A stretch of 21,708 bases of DNA from an uncultured Clostridia bacterium. GTDB lineage: Bacteria; Bacillota; Clostridia; TANB77; CAG-508. Positions 1-6,703 of this stretch are shown here, piece after piece. Within the stretch, counting starts at the first letter, position 1; each line of letters starts with the position of its first letter. The position numbers and the translations under genes were made by a program. The stretch lies in contig CANQKB010000011.1 of NCBI GenBank assembly GCA_947624405.1, forward strand, positions 1 to 21,708. The letters are read 5' to 3'. The notes below the pieces were generated by a model. It was not told where the DNA came from, made no database searches, and saw only the letters and a list, made by a program, of their open reading frames with translations.

Positions 1-278
1 GGCCTATCCCAATTCATAAATTTATGAAGTCCACCTGCTTCTTCTACTATCTTATGTCCAGGTCGTAAATACAAATGATATGTATTAGATAATATAATTT
101 CAGCATGTACCTCTTCTTTCAATTCTTCTGGTGTCATAGATTTTACTGTTGCTTGTGTACCAACTGGCATAAATATTGGTGTTTGAATATCTCCGTGTGG
201 TGTATGTATTACGCCTCTTCTTGCTCCTGATTGTTTACATACATGGAGAAGTTCATATGTTACAGGATATTTTGACAT
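1..278 (-). CDS. tgt: Queuine/preQ1 tRNA-guanine transglycosylase, N-terminal part (cut by window edge)
   Basis: Tgt exchanges guanine for preQ1 at the wobble position of GUN-anticodon tRNAs in bacteria. The visible 92 residues start MSKYPVTYELLHVCKQSGAR and carry the family's early blocks: GVIHTPHGDIQTPIFMPVGT (residues about 22-41), MTPEEL, ILSNTYHLYLRPG and a GLHKFMNWDR block at the left edge. The DSGG block that carries the family's active-site Asp normally follows this and lies outside the window. The ATG at 278 is preceded by AAGGAGATAA at a suitable distance. The gene follows mscL on the same strand after 96 bases of very AT-rich DNA in which I see no convincing promoter or terminator, so co-transcription with mscL is possible. 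The identification is firm; only completeness is unknown. Confidence 0.95.
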   Translation of the reverse strand, partial: MSKYPVTYELLHVCKQSGARRGVIHTPHGDIQTPIFMPVGTQATVKSMTPEELKEEVHAEIILSNTYHLYLRPGHKIVEEAGGLHKFMNWDR

Positions 279-374
279 CTTTATCTCCTTCCAAAATACT
301 AATTAATTTAGTTTTATATCAATTGATAATAATTTTTTTATTCCTAATTATTATCATTACCTATCTCATTTTTT

Positions 375-854
375 CTAAACCTTATATGTTGTAAGTGATG
401 AAGTACAGTGAGGACATTTTGTTGCCTTATATGGTATTTCACTAAAACAATAAGGGCATGTTTTGACCGTTGGCTCTTCCTTAACTTCTTCGACTGCCTG
501 TTTTTTTGACTTCTTTCCTATTTTTTTCATTACTTTCTTATCTATTTCTTCTACCTTTTGATTTAACTTATTTGCATACCTTAAACCAACAAATATCGAT
601 AAAGCAATTATTAAGAAATTAATAAGTGCATTTAAAAACGAACCAATTCCAATTTCTGCTGCTCCACCTGCAACTTTTATTACCCAATTTGAATAATCTA
701 TACTTCCTGTAAATATCGCTGTAAATGGCATTATTATATCATTTACAAGAGAGTTTACTATGCCTTGAAAAGCTCCTCCTATTACAACACCTATTGCCAT
801 ATTCATAGCATTTCCTTTAATCGCAAATTCTTTAAATTCCTTAAAAAATGACAT
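375..854 (-). CDS. mscL: Large-conductance mechanosensitive channel MscL with C-terminal zinc ribbon
   Basis: MscL is a homopentameric membrane channel that opens under membrane tension and releases solutes during hypo-osmotic shock. The N-terminus (FKEFAIKGNAMNMAIGVVIG) is the family's amphipathic helix plus TM1 (to about residue 40). An extracellular loop follows at 41-68 and TM2 at about 70-92. The tail departs from the standard 130-150 residue protein: after a Lys/Glu-rich linker (98-130) there is a CPYC...CPHC pair (Cys133, 136, 147, 150), which is a typical zinc ribbon on the cytoplasmic side. The start has a strong AGGAGGT site eight or so bases upstream. The gene lies directly after the rpmA terminator hairpin with almost no room for its own promoter, so it probably relies on read-through or on a promoter inside rpmA. 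Confidence 0.93.
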   Translation of the reverse strand: MSFFKEFKEFAIKGNAMNMAIGVVIGGAFQGIVNSLVNDIIMPFTAIFTGSIDYSNWVIKVAGGAAEIGIGSFLNALINFLIIALSIFVGLRYANKLNQKVEEIDKKVMKKIGKKSKKQAVEEVKEEPTVKTCPYCFSEIPYKATKCPHCTSSLTTYKV

Positions 855-877
855 TTTTCGACCTCCTATTTTTAAAT

Positions 878-908
878 AAAGGCTAGAGTTTTACGAGCCC
901 TAGCCTTT
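878..908 (-). terminator. Terminator hairpin after rpmA
   Basis: A perfect nine-base stem (AAAGGCTAG at 878-886 with CTAGCCTTT at 900-908) surrounds a 13-base loop just after the rpmA stop. Reading the minus strand, the stem ends in UUUAUUUAAAA, a weak U-tract, so it is likely a partial intrinsic terminator between the ribosomal-protein genes and mscL. Confidence 0.65.
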
Positions 909-916
909 TGAATATT

Positions 917-1177
917 TTATTCTTCATTAGGGTAAACACTTACCTTCTTTTTGTCTTTCCCTAGTCTTTCAAATTTAACAGTTCCATTAACTAATGCATA
1001 TAATGTATCATCACTGCCAATTCCTACATTAGTTCCTGGATGTATTTTTGTTCCTCTTTGTCTCATGAGGATATTTCCTGCTAAAACAAATTGTCCATCA
1101 GCTCTTTTTACTCCAAGGCGTTTAGATTCACTATCTCTACCGTTCTTAACACTACCTTGCCCTTTTTTATGTGCCAT
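917..1177 (-). CDS. rpmA: 50S ribosomal protein L27 (without cleavable N-terminal extension)
   Basis: L27 is a large-subunit protein whose N-terminal tail reaches the peptidyl-transferase centre. The 86-residue product begins MAHKKGQGSVKNGRDSESKR and contains the conserved GVK, QRGTKIHPG and GIGSDDTLYAL blocks. In many Bacillota L27 is made with a short extension (ending near FFA) that is removed by the protease Prp, whose gene normally sits between rplU and rpmA. Here an in-frame TAG lies two codons upstream of the ATG, the binding site AAAGGAGAGG is correctly placed, and only 42 bases separate rplU from rpmA. Both the extension and prp are therefore absent at this locus, and the N-terminus is of the E. 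coli type. It is co-transcribed with rplU. Confidence 0.97.
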   Translation of the reverse strand: MAHKKGQGSVKNGRDSESKRLGVKRADGQFVLAGNILMRQRGTKIHPGTNVGIGSDDTLYALVNGTVKFERLGKDKKKVSVYPNEE

Positions 1178-1219
1178 GGTCTAATCCTCTCCTTTCTAAA
1201 GTTTATATATTTTTAGAAA

Positions 1220-1585
1220 TTAAGCTTCTTTTTTAGCTGCTTCTTTTTTCTCAGCTTTAACTGCTTTTTCAGCACCTGTCTTTATAGATGTGATTTCAAC
1301 TTTTGTATATGGTTGTCTATGTCCTTGTTTTCTTCTATAATTCTTTTTTGGCTTATATTTGAAAACAATGATTTTTTTACCTTTACCGTGTGCAATTACT
1401 TTTCCTTCAACTTTTGCACCTTTAACATATGGAGCTCCAACTTCTACTTTTCCTTCATTTGATACTAAGATAACGTTTTCAAATTTAACTTTTTTACCTT
1501 CTTCAGCATCTAATTTTTCAAAAAATACAACGTCTCCTTCTGTTACTTTGTATTGCTTTCCACAAGCTTCTATTATAGCGTACAT
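1220..1585 (-). CDS. rplU: 50S ribosomal protein L21
   Basis: L21 binds 23S rRNA in the large subunit. The product (121 residues) starts MYAIIEACGKQYKV and contains the conserved KPKKNYRRKQGHRQPYTKV block near residues 80-100. A Lys/Ala-rich tail of about 18 residues (ending KKEAAKKEA) extends beyond the usual C-terminus. I place the start at the ATG at 1585: the GGGAGG site lies about 11 bases before it. An upstream in-frame GTG at 1597 falls inside that site and would add only VLIC, so it is rejected. It is the first gene of a two-gene operon with rpmA, driven by the promoter at 1690-1718 and preceded by a roughly 90-base leader. Confidence 0.97.
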   Translation of the reverse strand: MYAIIEACGKQYKVTEGDVVFFEKLDAEEGKKVKFENVILVSNEGKVEVGAPYVKGAKVEGKVIAHGKGKKIIVFKYKPKKNYRRKQGHRQPYTKVEITSIKTGAEKAVKAEKKEAAKKEA

Positions 1586-1632
1586 GCAGATAAGCACCTC
1601 CCTTTTTCGTATACTCGCTAACCTTAAAATAT

Positions 1633-1665
1633 AGGTATCTAAATTTAATTAGACTTTATGTACCT
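1633..1665 (-). promoter_or_regulatory. Possible structured 5' leader of rplU
   Basis: The stretch between the rplU promoter and its ribosome binding site can fold: AGGTATCTAA (1633-1642) pairs with TTAGA (1649-1653) and TACCT (1661-1665), with a seven-base bulge. Leaders of rplU in Bacillota are known to act as L21-type autoregulatory elements. I cannot confirm a match to that consensus by eye, so a regulatory role is inference. Confidence 0.3.
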
Positions 1666-1689
1666 TGACTTATGCGGTTACAGTTAAAT

Positions 1690-1718
1690 ATTGTATCACG
1701 TTTTCACTCTTTTGTCAA
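1690..1718 (-). promoter_or_regulatory. Sigma-A promoter of rplU-rpmA
   Basis: Reading the minus strand, TTGACA (1718-1713) and TACAAT (1695-1690) are separated by exactly 17 bases. The -35 is a perfect match and the -10 is five of six. It is the best promoter in the window, as expected for a ribosomal-protein operon. Confidence 0.85.
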
Positions 1719-1763
1719 GCACATTTTTCCCTGATTTTTTTATATTTCATTACGGTTTATTCC

Positions 1764-1957
1764 CTAACTAGCTAAGCGTGGAGGAATGTTTTAAAAATCG
1801 AAGTGAGTTCGACCTACAATTTTTTTTGCTTGCATTGTTTCAAATTCGTATTTATCATTTAACAGCCCAAAATAATTTAAACGCCTTGGAGAACGCAACG
1901 ACGCATTTTTAAAATCATTTCCTCAGGTAGCTTAGCGAAAATTAGCTGTGCATTGTA
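1764..1957. repeat. Family B repeat, copy 1 (imperfect inverted ends, about 194 bp)
   Basis: This non-coding element is shared with 12708-12902 over its whole length. Its left end (CTAACTAGCTAAGCGTGGAG) and right end (inverse of GCTAAGCTACCTGAGGAAATG) form an imperfect inverted repeat, each followed inward by TTTTAAAA. Internal shared blocks include AACGCCTTGGAGAAC and TTTTTTGCTTG. It lies upstream of the rplU promoter and ends eight bases before an A-family repeat. It looks like a MITE-like or dispersed palindromic element with no open reading frame of its own. No target-site duplication is evident. Confidence 0.8.
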
Positions 1958-1965
1958 ATTAATTA

Positions 1966-2114
1966 CAAAGCCAGTAAAATAGTTGTTTTTACATTCACTT
2001 GGTGTCGCAATCTCCAATCTAAAATATTAGTATGTCGATTGCTCCAATTCGCACTCGCTTCGCTCGTTTGGTCGCTTACGCGTTCATTTCAAAACAACTA
2101 TTTTACTGGCTTTG
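1966..2114. repeat. Family A repeat, copy 1 (24-bp perfect inverted ends, 149 bp)
   Basis: A perfect 24-base inverted repeat (left arm 1966-1989, right arm 2091-2114; core AAAATAGTTGTTTT and AAAACAACTATTTT) flanks about 100 bases of relatively GC-rich sequence. That interior contains GTGTCGCAATCTCC, a matching GTCGATTGCTCC and the palindrome-rich block CGCACTCGCTTCGCTCG. A second copy lies at 6337-6478 with a nearly identical interior. The element sits between the end of the ligA operon and the rplU promoter and could fold into a long hairpin in either transcript. It contains no open reading frame, so it is MITE-like or a structured intergenic RNA element. Confidence 0.85.
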
Positions 2115-2147
2115 CTATTAGTTGCATTTAAAAACATTGAAATATAA

Positions 2148-2384
2148 CTAAATTCCTGACTTATACTCCACGTCTTCCATAAAAGGATAAATCTCCATCA
2201 AATACTTCTTTGTAACCATAGACATCTTTGCTGGAGGATTCTTTTGTCCCACATGTATCAATTTTTGGGTATAACAATTTTCTGTTGTCTTAAATAATAA
2301 AAATCTATTTTTCATATATGTGAAATAAATTTGATATCCTTGATTTAAAATTTCTTCAAACTCTTCAAATGTATACCCTTCCAT
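2148..2384 (-). CDS. Small conserved-looking protein of unknown function downstream of ligA
   Basis: I do not recognise this 78-residue product. It begins MEGYTFEEFEEILNQGYQIY and ends near DVEYKSGI. It is soluble, with alternating charged and aromatic residues, no membrane segment, no signal peptide and no evident metal motif. I chose the ATG at 2384 because AAGAAGGAGG lies just upstream. An ATG at 2408 would add eight residues but has no binding site and would place this one inside the coding region. It starts about 34 bases after the ligA stop on the same strand, so it is most likely the last gene of the pgsA-ligA operon. Codon use matches its neighbours. Confidence 0.7.
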   Translation of the reverse strand: MEGYTFEEFEEILNQGYQIYFTYMKNRFLLFKTTENCYTQKLIHVGQKNPPAKMSMVTKKYLMEIYPFMEDVEYKSGI

Positions 2385-2417
2385 GCAACCTCCTTCTATC
2401 CAATGCAAAGCGTTTTT

Positions 2418-4428
2418 TTAGCTATTTTCTTTTATCATTTTATCAAACTCAGCTTCAGATATAATTTTCACACCAAGCTCTTGTGCCTTTGTTAGTTTAC
2501 TTCCTGCTTCTTCTCCTGCTAGAACATAACTTGTCTTTTTCGAAACAGAACTAGACGTTTTTCCTCCTAATTTTTCGATAATCTCCGAAGCCTCGTCTCT
2601 TGTGTAATTTTCAAGCGAACCTGTAAGTACAAAAGTCATTCCCTCAAACCTATTATCTGCATTTTCTTCTTCTTGATTAATCATATTTACTCCTGCCTCT
2701 TTAAGTTTGTTTATAAGCTCTTTGGTCTGGTTTTGAGAGAAAAATTCGCAAATACTCTTTGCTGTAATTTTCCCAATATCTGGAATCAAGCTTAGCATTA
2801 TCTCATCAGCATTCATTAATTCATCCATATTTCCATATTTTCTTGCTAAAACCCTTGCTGCTTTAGTACCAACATGCCTTATCCCAAGTGCACTAATTAA
2901 TCTATCTATATTATTATTTTTGCTTTCATTTATTGCATCTACCAAATTCTGTGCAAATTTGTCCCCATTCTTTTTTAATTTTGCTATATCTTCTTTTTTT
3001 AAATAATATATATCCTCAATACCCTTTAGCAATCCTAAATCTATTAATTGCTCAATTATTGCATATCCCAATCCTTCTATATTCATTCCGGCTTTTGAAG
3101 CAAAATGCACGATATTTCTAAAATTTCTGGCAGGACATTCTATTCCTATACATCTTCTTATCGCTTCATTTTTTTCTCTTATTGCAGGTGCTCCACAAAC
3201 AGGGCAAATATCAGGCATTTTAAATTTCTTTTCTGTACCATTTCTCTTTTCTATTACGCATTCCACTACCTCTGGAATTACGTCACCAGCTTTTTGTATG
3301 ATTACATGATCTCCAATCTTAAGATTTTTTTCTTTTATAAAATCCTCATTATGAAGAGTTGCTTTTGAAATTGTTGAACCTGCAAGCTTAACTGGTTCTA
3401 ATATCGCCATTGGAGTTATAGCTCCTGTTCTTCCTACTTGACATACTATATCTTTTAATATTGTTTCTTTTCTTTCTGGTGGATACTTGTATGCAATAGC
3501 CCATTTAGGCGTTTTAAAATTTGTTCCTAATTTTTCTCTTAGTTTCAAATTATCAACCTTTACAACCGCTCCATCTGTGCCAAAACTAAAGTTTTCTCTA
3601 TTTTCTCCAATTTTTTCAACTTCTTCTATTGCTTCTTCTATACCATTGCAAAGTTTTTTTACTGGATTTACATTAAATCCTAATTTTTCCATGTATAGTA
3701 ATTGCTCATAATGTGATTCAAAAGTATTTCCGTTTTAATTTTTGTACATTAAATATATATATATCAAGTGGTCTTTTAGCTGTCTTTTTACTATCTAATT
3801 GTCTTAAAGAACCTGCAGCTGCATTTCTTGCATTTGCAAAAGTTTTTTCCTCTAATATTTCTTGTTCTTCATTCATTTTTTCAAAATCTGCTTTTGATAT
3901 AAATACCTCTCCTCGAACCGTAATATCAATATTTTCTTTCAATGTTTCAGGTATTGTTTTTATAGTTTTTAAATTTTCTGTTACATCTTCTCCAACTTGT
4001 CCATTTCCACGAGTTGCGCCACGCACAAACTTACCATTTACATATTCTAGTGCAGATGAAAGCCCATCAATTTTTGCTTCTACTGTGTATGTTATTTCTT
4101 CAAGTCCTGTCTCCTTTTTTACTCTTTCATCAAATAATCGCAAATCTTCTATTGAAAATACATCCTGTAAACTTTGCAAAGGTACTTCATGTTCTACTTT
4201 TTTAAATTCTTCCTTTACGTGTCCACCAACTTTTTGCGTGAGTGAATCTTTATCTATCAAATCTGGAAATTGATTTTCCAAATTTCTCAATTCCAACATT
4301 AACATATCATATTCAAAATCTGATATTTCTGGATTATCTTCATCATAATATTTTCTGGCATAGTATTCTGTCTTTTCTCTCAATTCTTTTATTCTCTTTT
4401 GTGCACGTTCTTTACTTAATTTTTCCAT
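2418..4428 (-). CDS. ligA: NAD-dependent DNA ligase LigA, interrupted by an apparent +1 frameshift at a CGG codon
   Basis: LigA seals nicks in replication and repair using NAD+ as the AMP donor, and it is normally the only essential bacterial ligase. The first reading frame (codons 1-236) holds the Ia and adenylation domains with the KxDG motif (Lys119, EAKIDG) and RGATRGNGQVGED. It ends RPLDIYIFNVQKLK, then CGG at codon 233 (3732-3730) and a TGA four codons later. Dropping one base at the CGG gives LKGNTFESHYEQLLYMEKLG, exactly the family pattern with Gly, Phe and Ser-His in place, and reading continues through the OB fold, a four-Cys zinc finger (CPVCGAP...CIGIECPAR), helix-hairpin-helix repeats and a C-terminal BRCT domain. 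The joined product is 669 residues, normal for LigA. The start has AAGGAGAAAT upstream; the gene follows pgsA after 27 bases. An essential gene in this state implies recoding or a sequence error. Confidence 0.93.
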
Positions 4429-4455
4429 TTGTATTTCTCCTTTTTATTGCATAAA

Positions 4456-5061
4456 TTATCTGTCTTTAAACAATTCCTTTCCATCTTTTATGTAGTCCCA
4501 TCCTGAAAAGATTGTTGCTACTACCGATATACTCATTAAAATAGATGTTATTACATTTATGAAAAGTTCAATTCCTGTTAATTTTACAGTTAAAAAATTA
4601 AAGAAAGAATTTGTATTATTTATATTTATAAAAGCAAATACTATTGCACACATTTGAGTTACTGTCTTTAATTTTCCCCAAAATGATGCAGATATAACTT
4701 TTCCTCCTTGTTCAACTGCAATTAGTCGATATGCAGATACTATAAATTCTCTTGTTAAAACAATTATTGGTATCCAAGAAGGTAGTAATTGTTTCTCTAC
4801 CAAAATAAGCATTGCAGTAAGTACAAGTATCTTGTCTGCAATTGGATCTAAAAATTTGCCAAAATTAGTTACCTGATTAGTTTTCCTTGCAATACTTCCA
4901 TCAAGTTTATCTGTAATTGATGCAATAATAAATATTAAATTTAAAACTATAAATTCTGTTTCTATATCGAATACCGTTCCTTGTATGTGCAAAAATGGTA
5001 TTATTACCATTATTGGCACAAGTAACATTCGTATTACTGTTAATTTGTTTGGCAAATTCAT
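4456..5061 (-). CDS. pgsA: CDP-diacylglycerol-glycerol-3-phosphate 3-phosphatidyltransferase
   Basis: PgsA condenses CDP-diacylglycerol with glycerol-3-phosphate at the membrane, the committed step to phosphatidylglycerol. The 201-residue product starts MNLPNKLTVIRMLLVPIMVI. It contains the complete CDP-alcohol phosphotransferase motif D-x2-DG-x2-AR-x8-G-x3-D-x3-D at residues 51-77 (DKLDGSIAR ... GKFLDPIAD). About five hydrophobic segments are visible, the last ending before a GWDYIKDG tail. Length and layout match PgsA rather than the shorter PssA or cardiolipin-synthase relatives. The ATG has AGAAAGGAAA upstream. It heads the group pgsA-ligA-unknown gene and lies 106 bases after the glycosyltransferase, so it may also be read from that gene's promoter. 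Confidence 0.93.
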   Translation of the reverse strand: MNLPNKLTVIRMLLVPIMVIIPFLHIQGTVFDIETEFIVLNLIFIIASITDKLDGSIARKTNQVTNFGKFLDPIADKILVLTAMLILVEKQLLPSWIPIIVLTREFIVSAYRLIAVEQGGKVISASFWGKLKTVTQMCAIVFAFININNTNSFFNFLTVKLTGIELFINVITSILMSISVVATIFSGWDYIKDGKELFKDR

Positions 5062-5167
5062 TTTTTATTTTTCCTTTCTAAATAGCACAATTCAAATTTT
5101 AAAAATAACTTGTATAGTGTTAGGTAATATAACAATGCAATATGCTTTTATTTTTCTTAAGAATTTT

Positions 5168-6193
5168 CTAATATTCTGGCATTTCTTTATATAATTCTCT
5201 TGATGGAATATACATTCTTTCTTTTTGAATATCTGTTAAACTTTCTCTATATTTTTTTGTTTCTGCTATATCATTAATAATCTTTCTTAGATATTTATTT
5301 GTTATATATATTTTATATTCCTTTTTTAATGCAAAAAACCAACTTAATTTTTCTATTATTTCTTTTTCTTCTTCTCTTCCTTTTAAGCTATTGGTATCTA
5401 TTAGTCTACATAACATATGTGGTGCAATTCTTGCATAATAATAGCGAAAAAATCCCATTTCATGCTTTTTCTCAAATATGCTATATAGCATTTGATATGT
5501 TTCATTTATTTTTAAGAAATATTCTTTAGAACATGTTGTTGTTATTGATGTTTTATCTTTGTTTTGTCTATAATTATACACTACCTCATTTGTATAATAC
5601 GCTTTATCACTATTAAAATAGCATGATATTGAAAAGATAGCATCTTCTGCAATCATACCATCTTTAAATCTAAAATTATTTTTTTCTATAAATTCTCTTT
5701 TAAAAATTTTATTCCATACAACTGAATTCATTACATAAAATGATTTCTTATGGTCATTTACTGATAACCAAAAATTATCGTATGACTGTTGACTAAAAAT
5801 TGGATCTTCCCATTTTTCACCATTGGCTGTAGTGTTAATATAATTGCCTACAACAAAATCAGCATCGTTTTGAGTTATTGTATTATATAAAATTTCACAT
5901 GAGTTTTTTTCGTAAAAATCGTCTGCGTCTATAAACATAATATATTCACCAGTTGCATTTTCAAGTCCTATGTTTCTAGCTCTTGATACTCCACCATTTT
6001 CTACATGTATTACTTTTATTCTATCATCCGTTTTTTCTAATTCATCGCATATTTCTCCTGATTTGTCTTCTGCTCCATCATCTACTAATATTATTTCTAG
6101 GTTAGAGTAGGTTTGCTCTAAAATAGAATTTATACATTGCCTTAAGTAGTTCTCAGCATTGTATATTGGCACTATTATAGAAATCTTCCCCAT
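5168..6193 (-). CDS. Family 2 glycosyltransferase
   Basis: This 341-residue protein has an N-terminal GT-A domain: MGKISIIVPIYNAENYLRQC, the nucleotide-binding VDDG at 37-40, the GVSRARNIGL block at 68-77, and the metal-binding DxD (FIDADD, Asp89 and Asp91). The segment VVWNKIFKREFIEKNNFRF near residue 160, followed by EDAIF, is typical of GT2 enzymes of the capsule or wall-polysaccharide type. The C-terminal 120 residues are helical and charged with no clear membrane segment, so it is probably a cytoplasmic or peripheral enzyme that adds a sugar to a lipid-linked glycan. Donor and acceptor cannot be told from sequence. No other glycan genes are adjacent. It has its own promoter at 6251-6279 and AAGGAAGGAAG before the ATG. 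Confidence 0.9.
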   Translation of the reverse strand: MGKISIIVPIYNAENYLRQCINSILEQTYSNLEIILVDDGAEDKSGEICDELEKTDDRIKVIHVENGGVSRARNIGLENATGEYIMFIDADDFYEKNSCEILYNTITQNDADFVVGNYINTTANGEKWEDPIFSQQSYDNFWLSVNDHKKSFYVMNSVVWNKIFKREFIEKNNFRFKDGMIAEDAIFSISCYFNSDKAYYTNEVVYNYRQNKDKTSITTTCSKEYFLKINETYQMLYSIFEKKHEMGFFRYYYARIAPHMLCRLIDTNSLKGREEEKEIIEKLSWFFALKKEYKIYITNKYLRKIINDIAETKKYRESLTDIQKERMYIPSRELYKEMPEY

Positions 6194-6250
6194 AATTTTT
6201 CTTCCTTCCTTTTTATGCTGGTAATATATTATTGTATTTTATCCTCACAG

Positions 6251-6279
6251 ATTATACCATATGCAGTCGAATTTTGCAA
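6251..6279 (-). promoter_or_regulatory. Sigma-A promoter of the glycosyltransferase gene
   Basis: On the minus strand TTGCAA (6279-6274) and a perfect TATAAT (6256-6251) are 17 bases apart. The start codon lies about 58 bases downstream of the -10. Confidence 0.75.
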
Positions 6280-6306
6280 CAATTTAATTTTTATTTAAGA
6301 ATTATT

Positions 6307-6518
6307 TAATATACTTAATGTTACTACTTAATTGCAAAGCCTGAAAATAGTTGTTTTTACATTCACTTGGTGTCGCAATCTCCAAATTATATTTTAATAT
6401 GTCGATTGCTCCAATTCGCACTCGCTTTGCTCGTTTGCTCGCTTACGCGTTCATTTCAAAACAACTATTTTCAGGCTTCTTATAAAATTTACTATGCATT
6501 GTAATATACTTAATGTTA
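6307..6518. repeat. 17-bp direct repeat flanking family A copy 2
   Basis: TAATATACTTAATGTTA occurs at 6307-6323 and again at 6502-6518, bracketing the A element with 13 and 23 bases to spare. It is longer and less tightly flanking than a normal target-site duplication. Confidence 0.6.
6337..6478. repeat. Family A repeat, copy 2 (21-bp perfect inverted ends, 142 bp)
   Basis: Left arm 6337-6357 (AAGCCTGAAAATAGTTGTTTT in parts: AAGCCTG then AAAATAGTTGTTTT) is the exact inverse of 6458-6478. The interior nearly matches copy 1 at 1966-2114, with a few substitutions around CTCGCTTTGCTCG. The outer arms differ from copy 1 on both sides in a way that preserves pairing. It lies in the divergent region between the glycosyltransferase promoter and the small membrane-protein gene. 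Confidence 0.85.
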
Positions 6519-6533
6519 TAATCCACATCTTAT

Positions 6534-6561
6534 ACTAGCTAAGCATTGAGAATGTTTTAAA
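6534..6561. repeat. Remnant of a family B repeat left end
   Basis: ACTAGCTAAGC followed by GAGAATGTTTTAAA resembles the left end of the B repeats at 1764 and 12708 (CTAGCTAAGCGTGGAG...AATGTTTTAAA), but the remainder of the element is missing. It is either a decayed copy or a solo end. Confidence 0.5.
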
Positions 6562-6568
6562 TTAATAA

Positions 6569-6597
6569 TTGCATTATTATGTAATTTGTTGTATAAT
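6569..6597 (+). promoter_or_regulatory. Promoter of the small membrane-protein gene, with overlapping direct repeats
   Basis: TTGCAT (6569-6574) and TATAAT (6592-6597) are spaced 17 bases. A 17-base direct repeat, ATTATGTAAyTTGTTGT, occurs at 6576-6592 (in the spacer, touching the -10) and at 6601-6617 (over the start region) with a period of 25 bases. This placement would suit a repressor operator. Confidence 0.55.
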
Positions 6598-6703
6598 AAT
6601 ATTATGTAACTTGTTGTTTTCCTTTTATATTTCTCTCAGGTCTGGCAGTAGCCTGAGTTATATATATTCATCAAATTTTTTGATAAAGGAGAAAGAATTT
6701 GTC

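Noticed and set aside
1586..1597. Upstream GTG start for rplU
   Set aside because: It overlaps the ribosome binding site; the ATG at 1585 begins the conserved MYAIIE.
1720..2147. CRISPR array or tRNA gene in the repeat-rich intergenic region
   Set aside because: The repeats are two different long elements with inverted ends, without short regularly spaced units, and no cloverleaf could be drawn.
3715..3724. prfB-like +1 slip at TTT TGA in ligA (four T residues before GA)
   Set aside because: Re-pairing on TTTT is possible and this alone would restore the frame, but it gives LKRKYFESH without the family glycine and cannot explain pilT or bofA, whose stops are TAG and TAA and lack a slippery run. 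The CGG explanation covers all three.
6569..6703. Longer N-terminus for the membrane protein at 6704
   Set aside because: The upstream start lies in the promoter's -35/-10 region and has no binding site, whereas AAAGGAGAAAG precedes the ATG at 6704.
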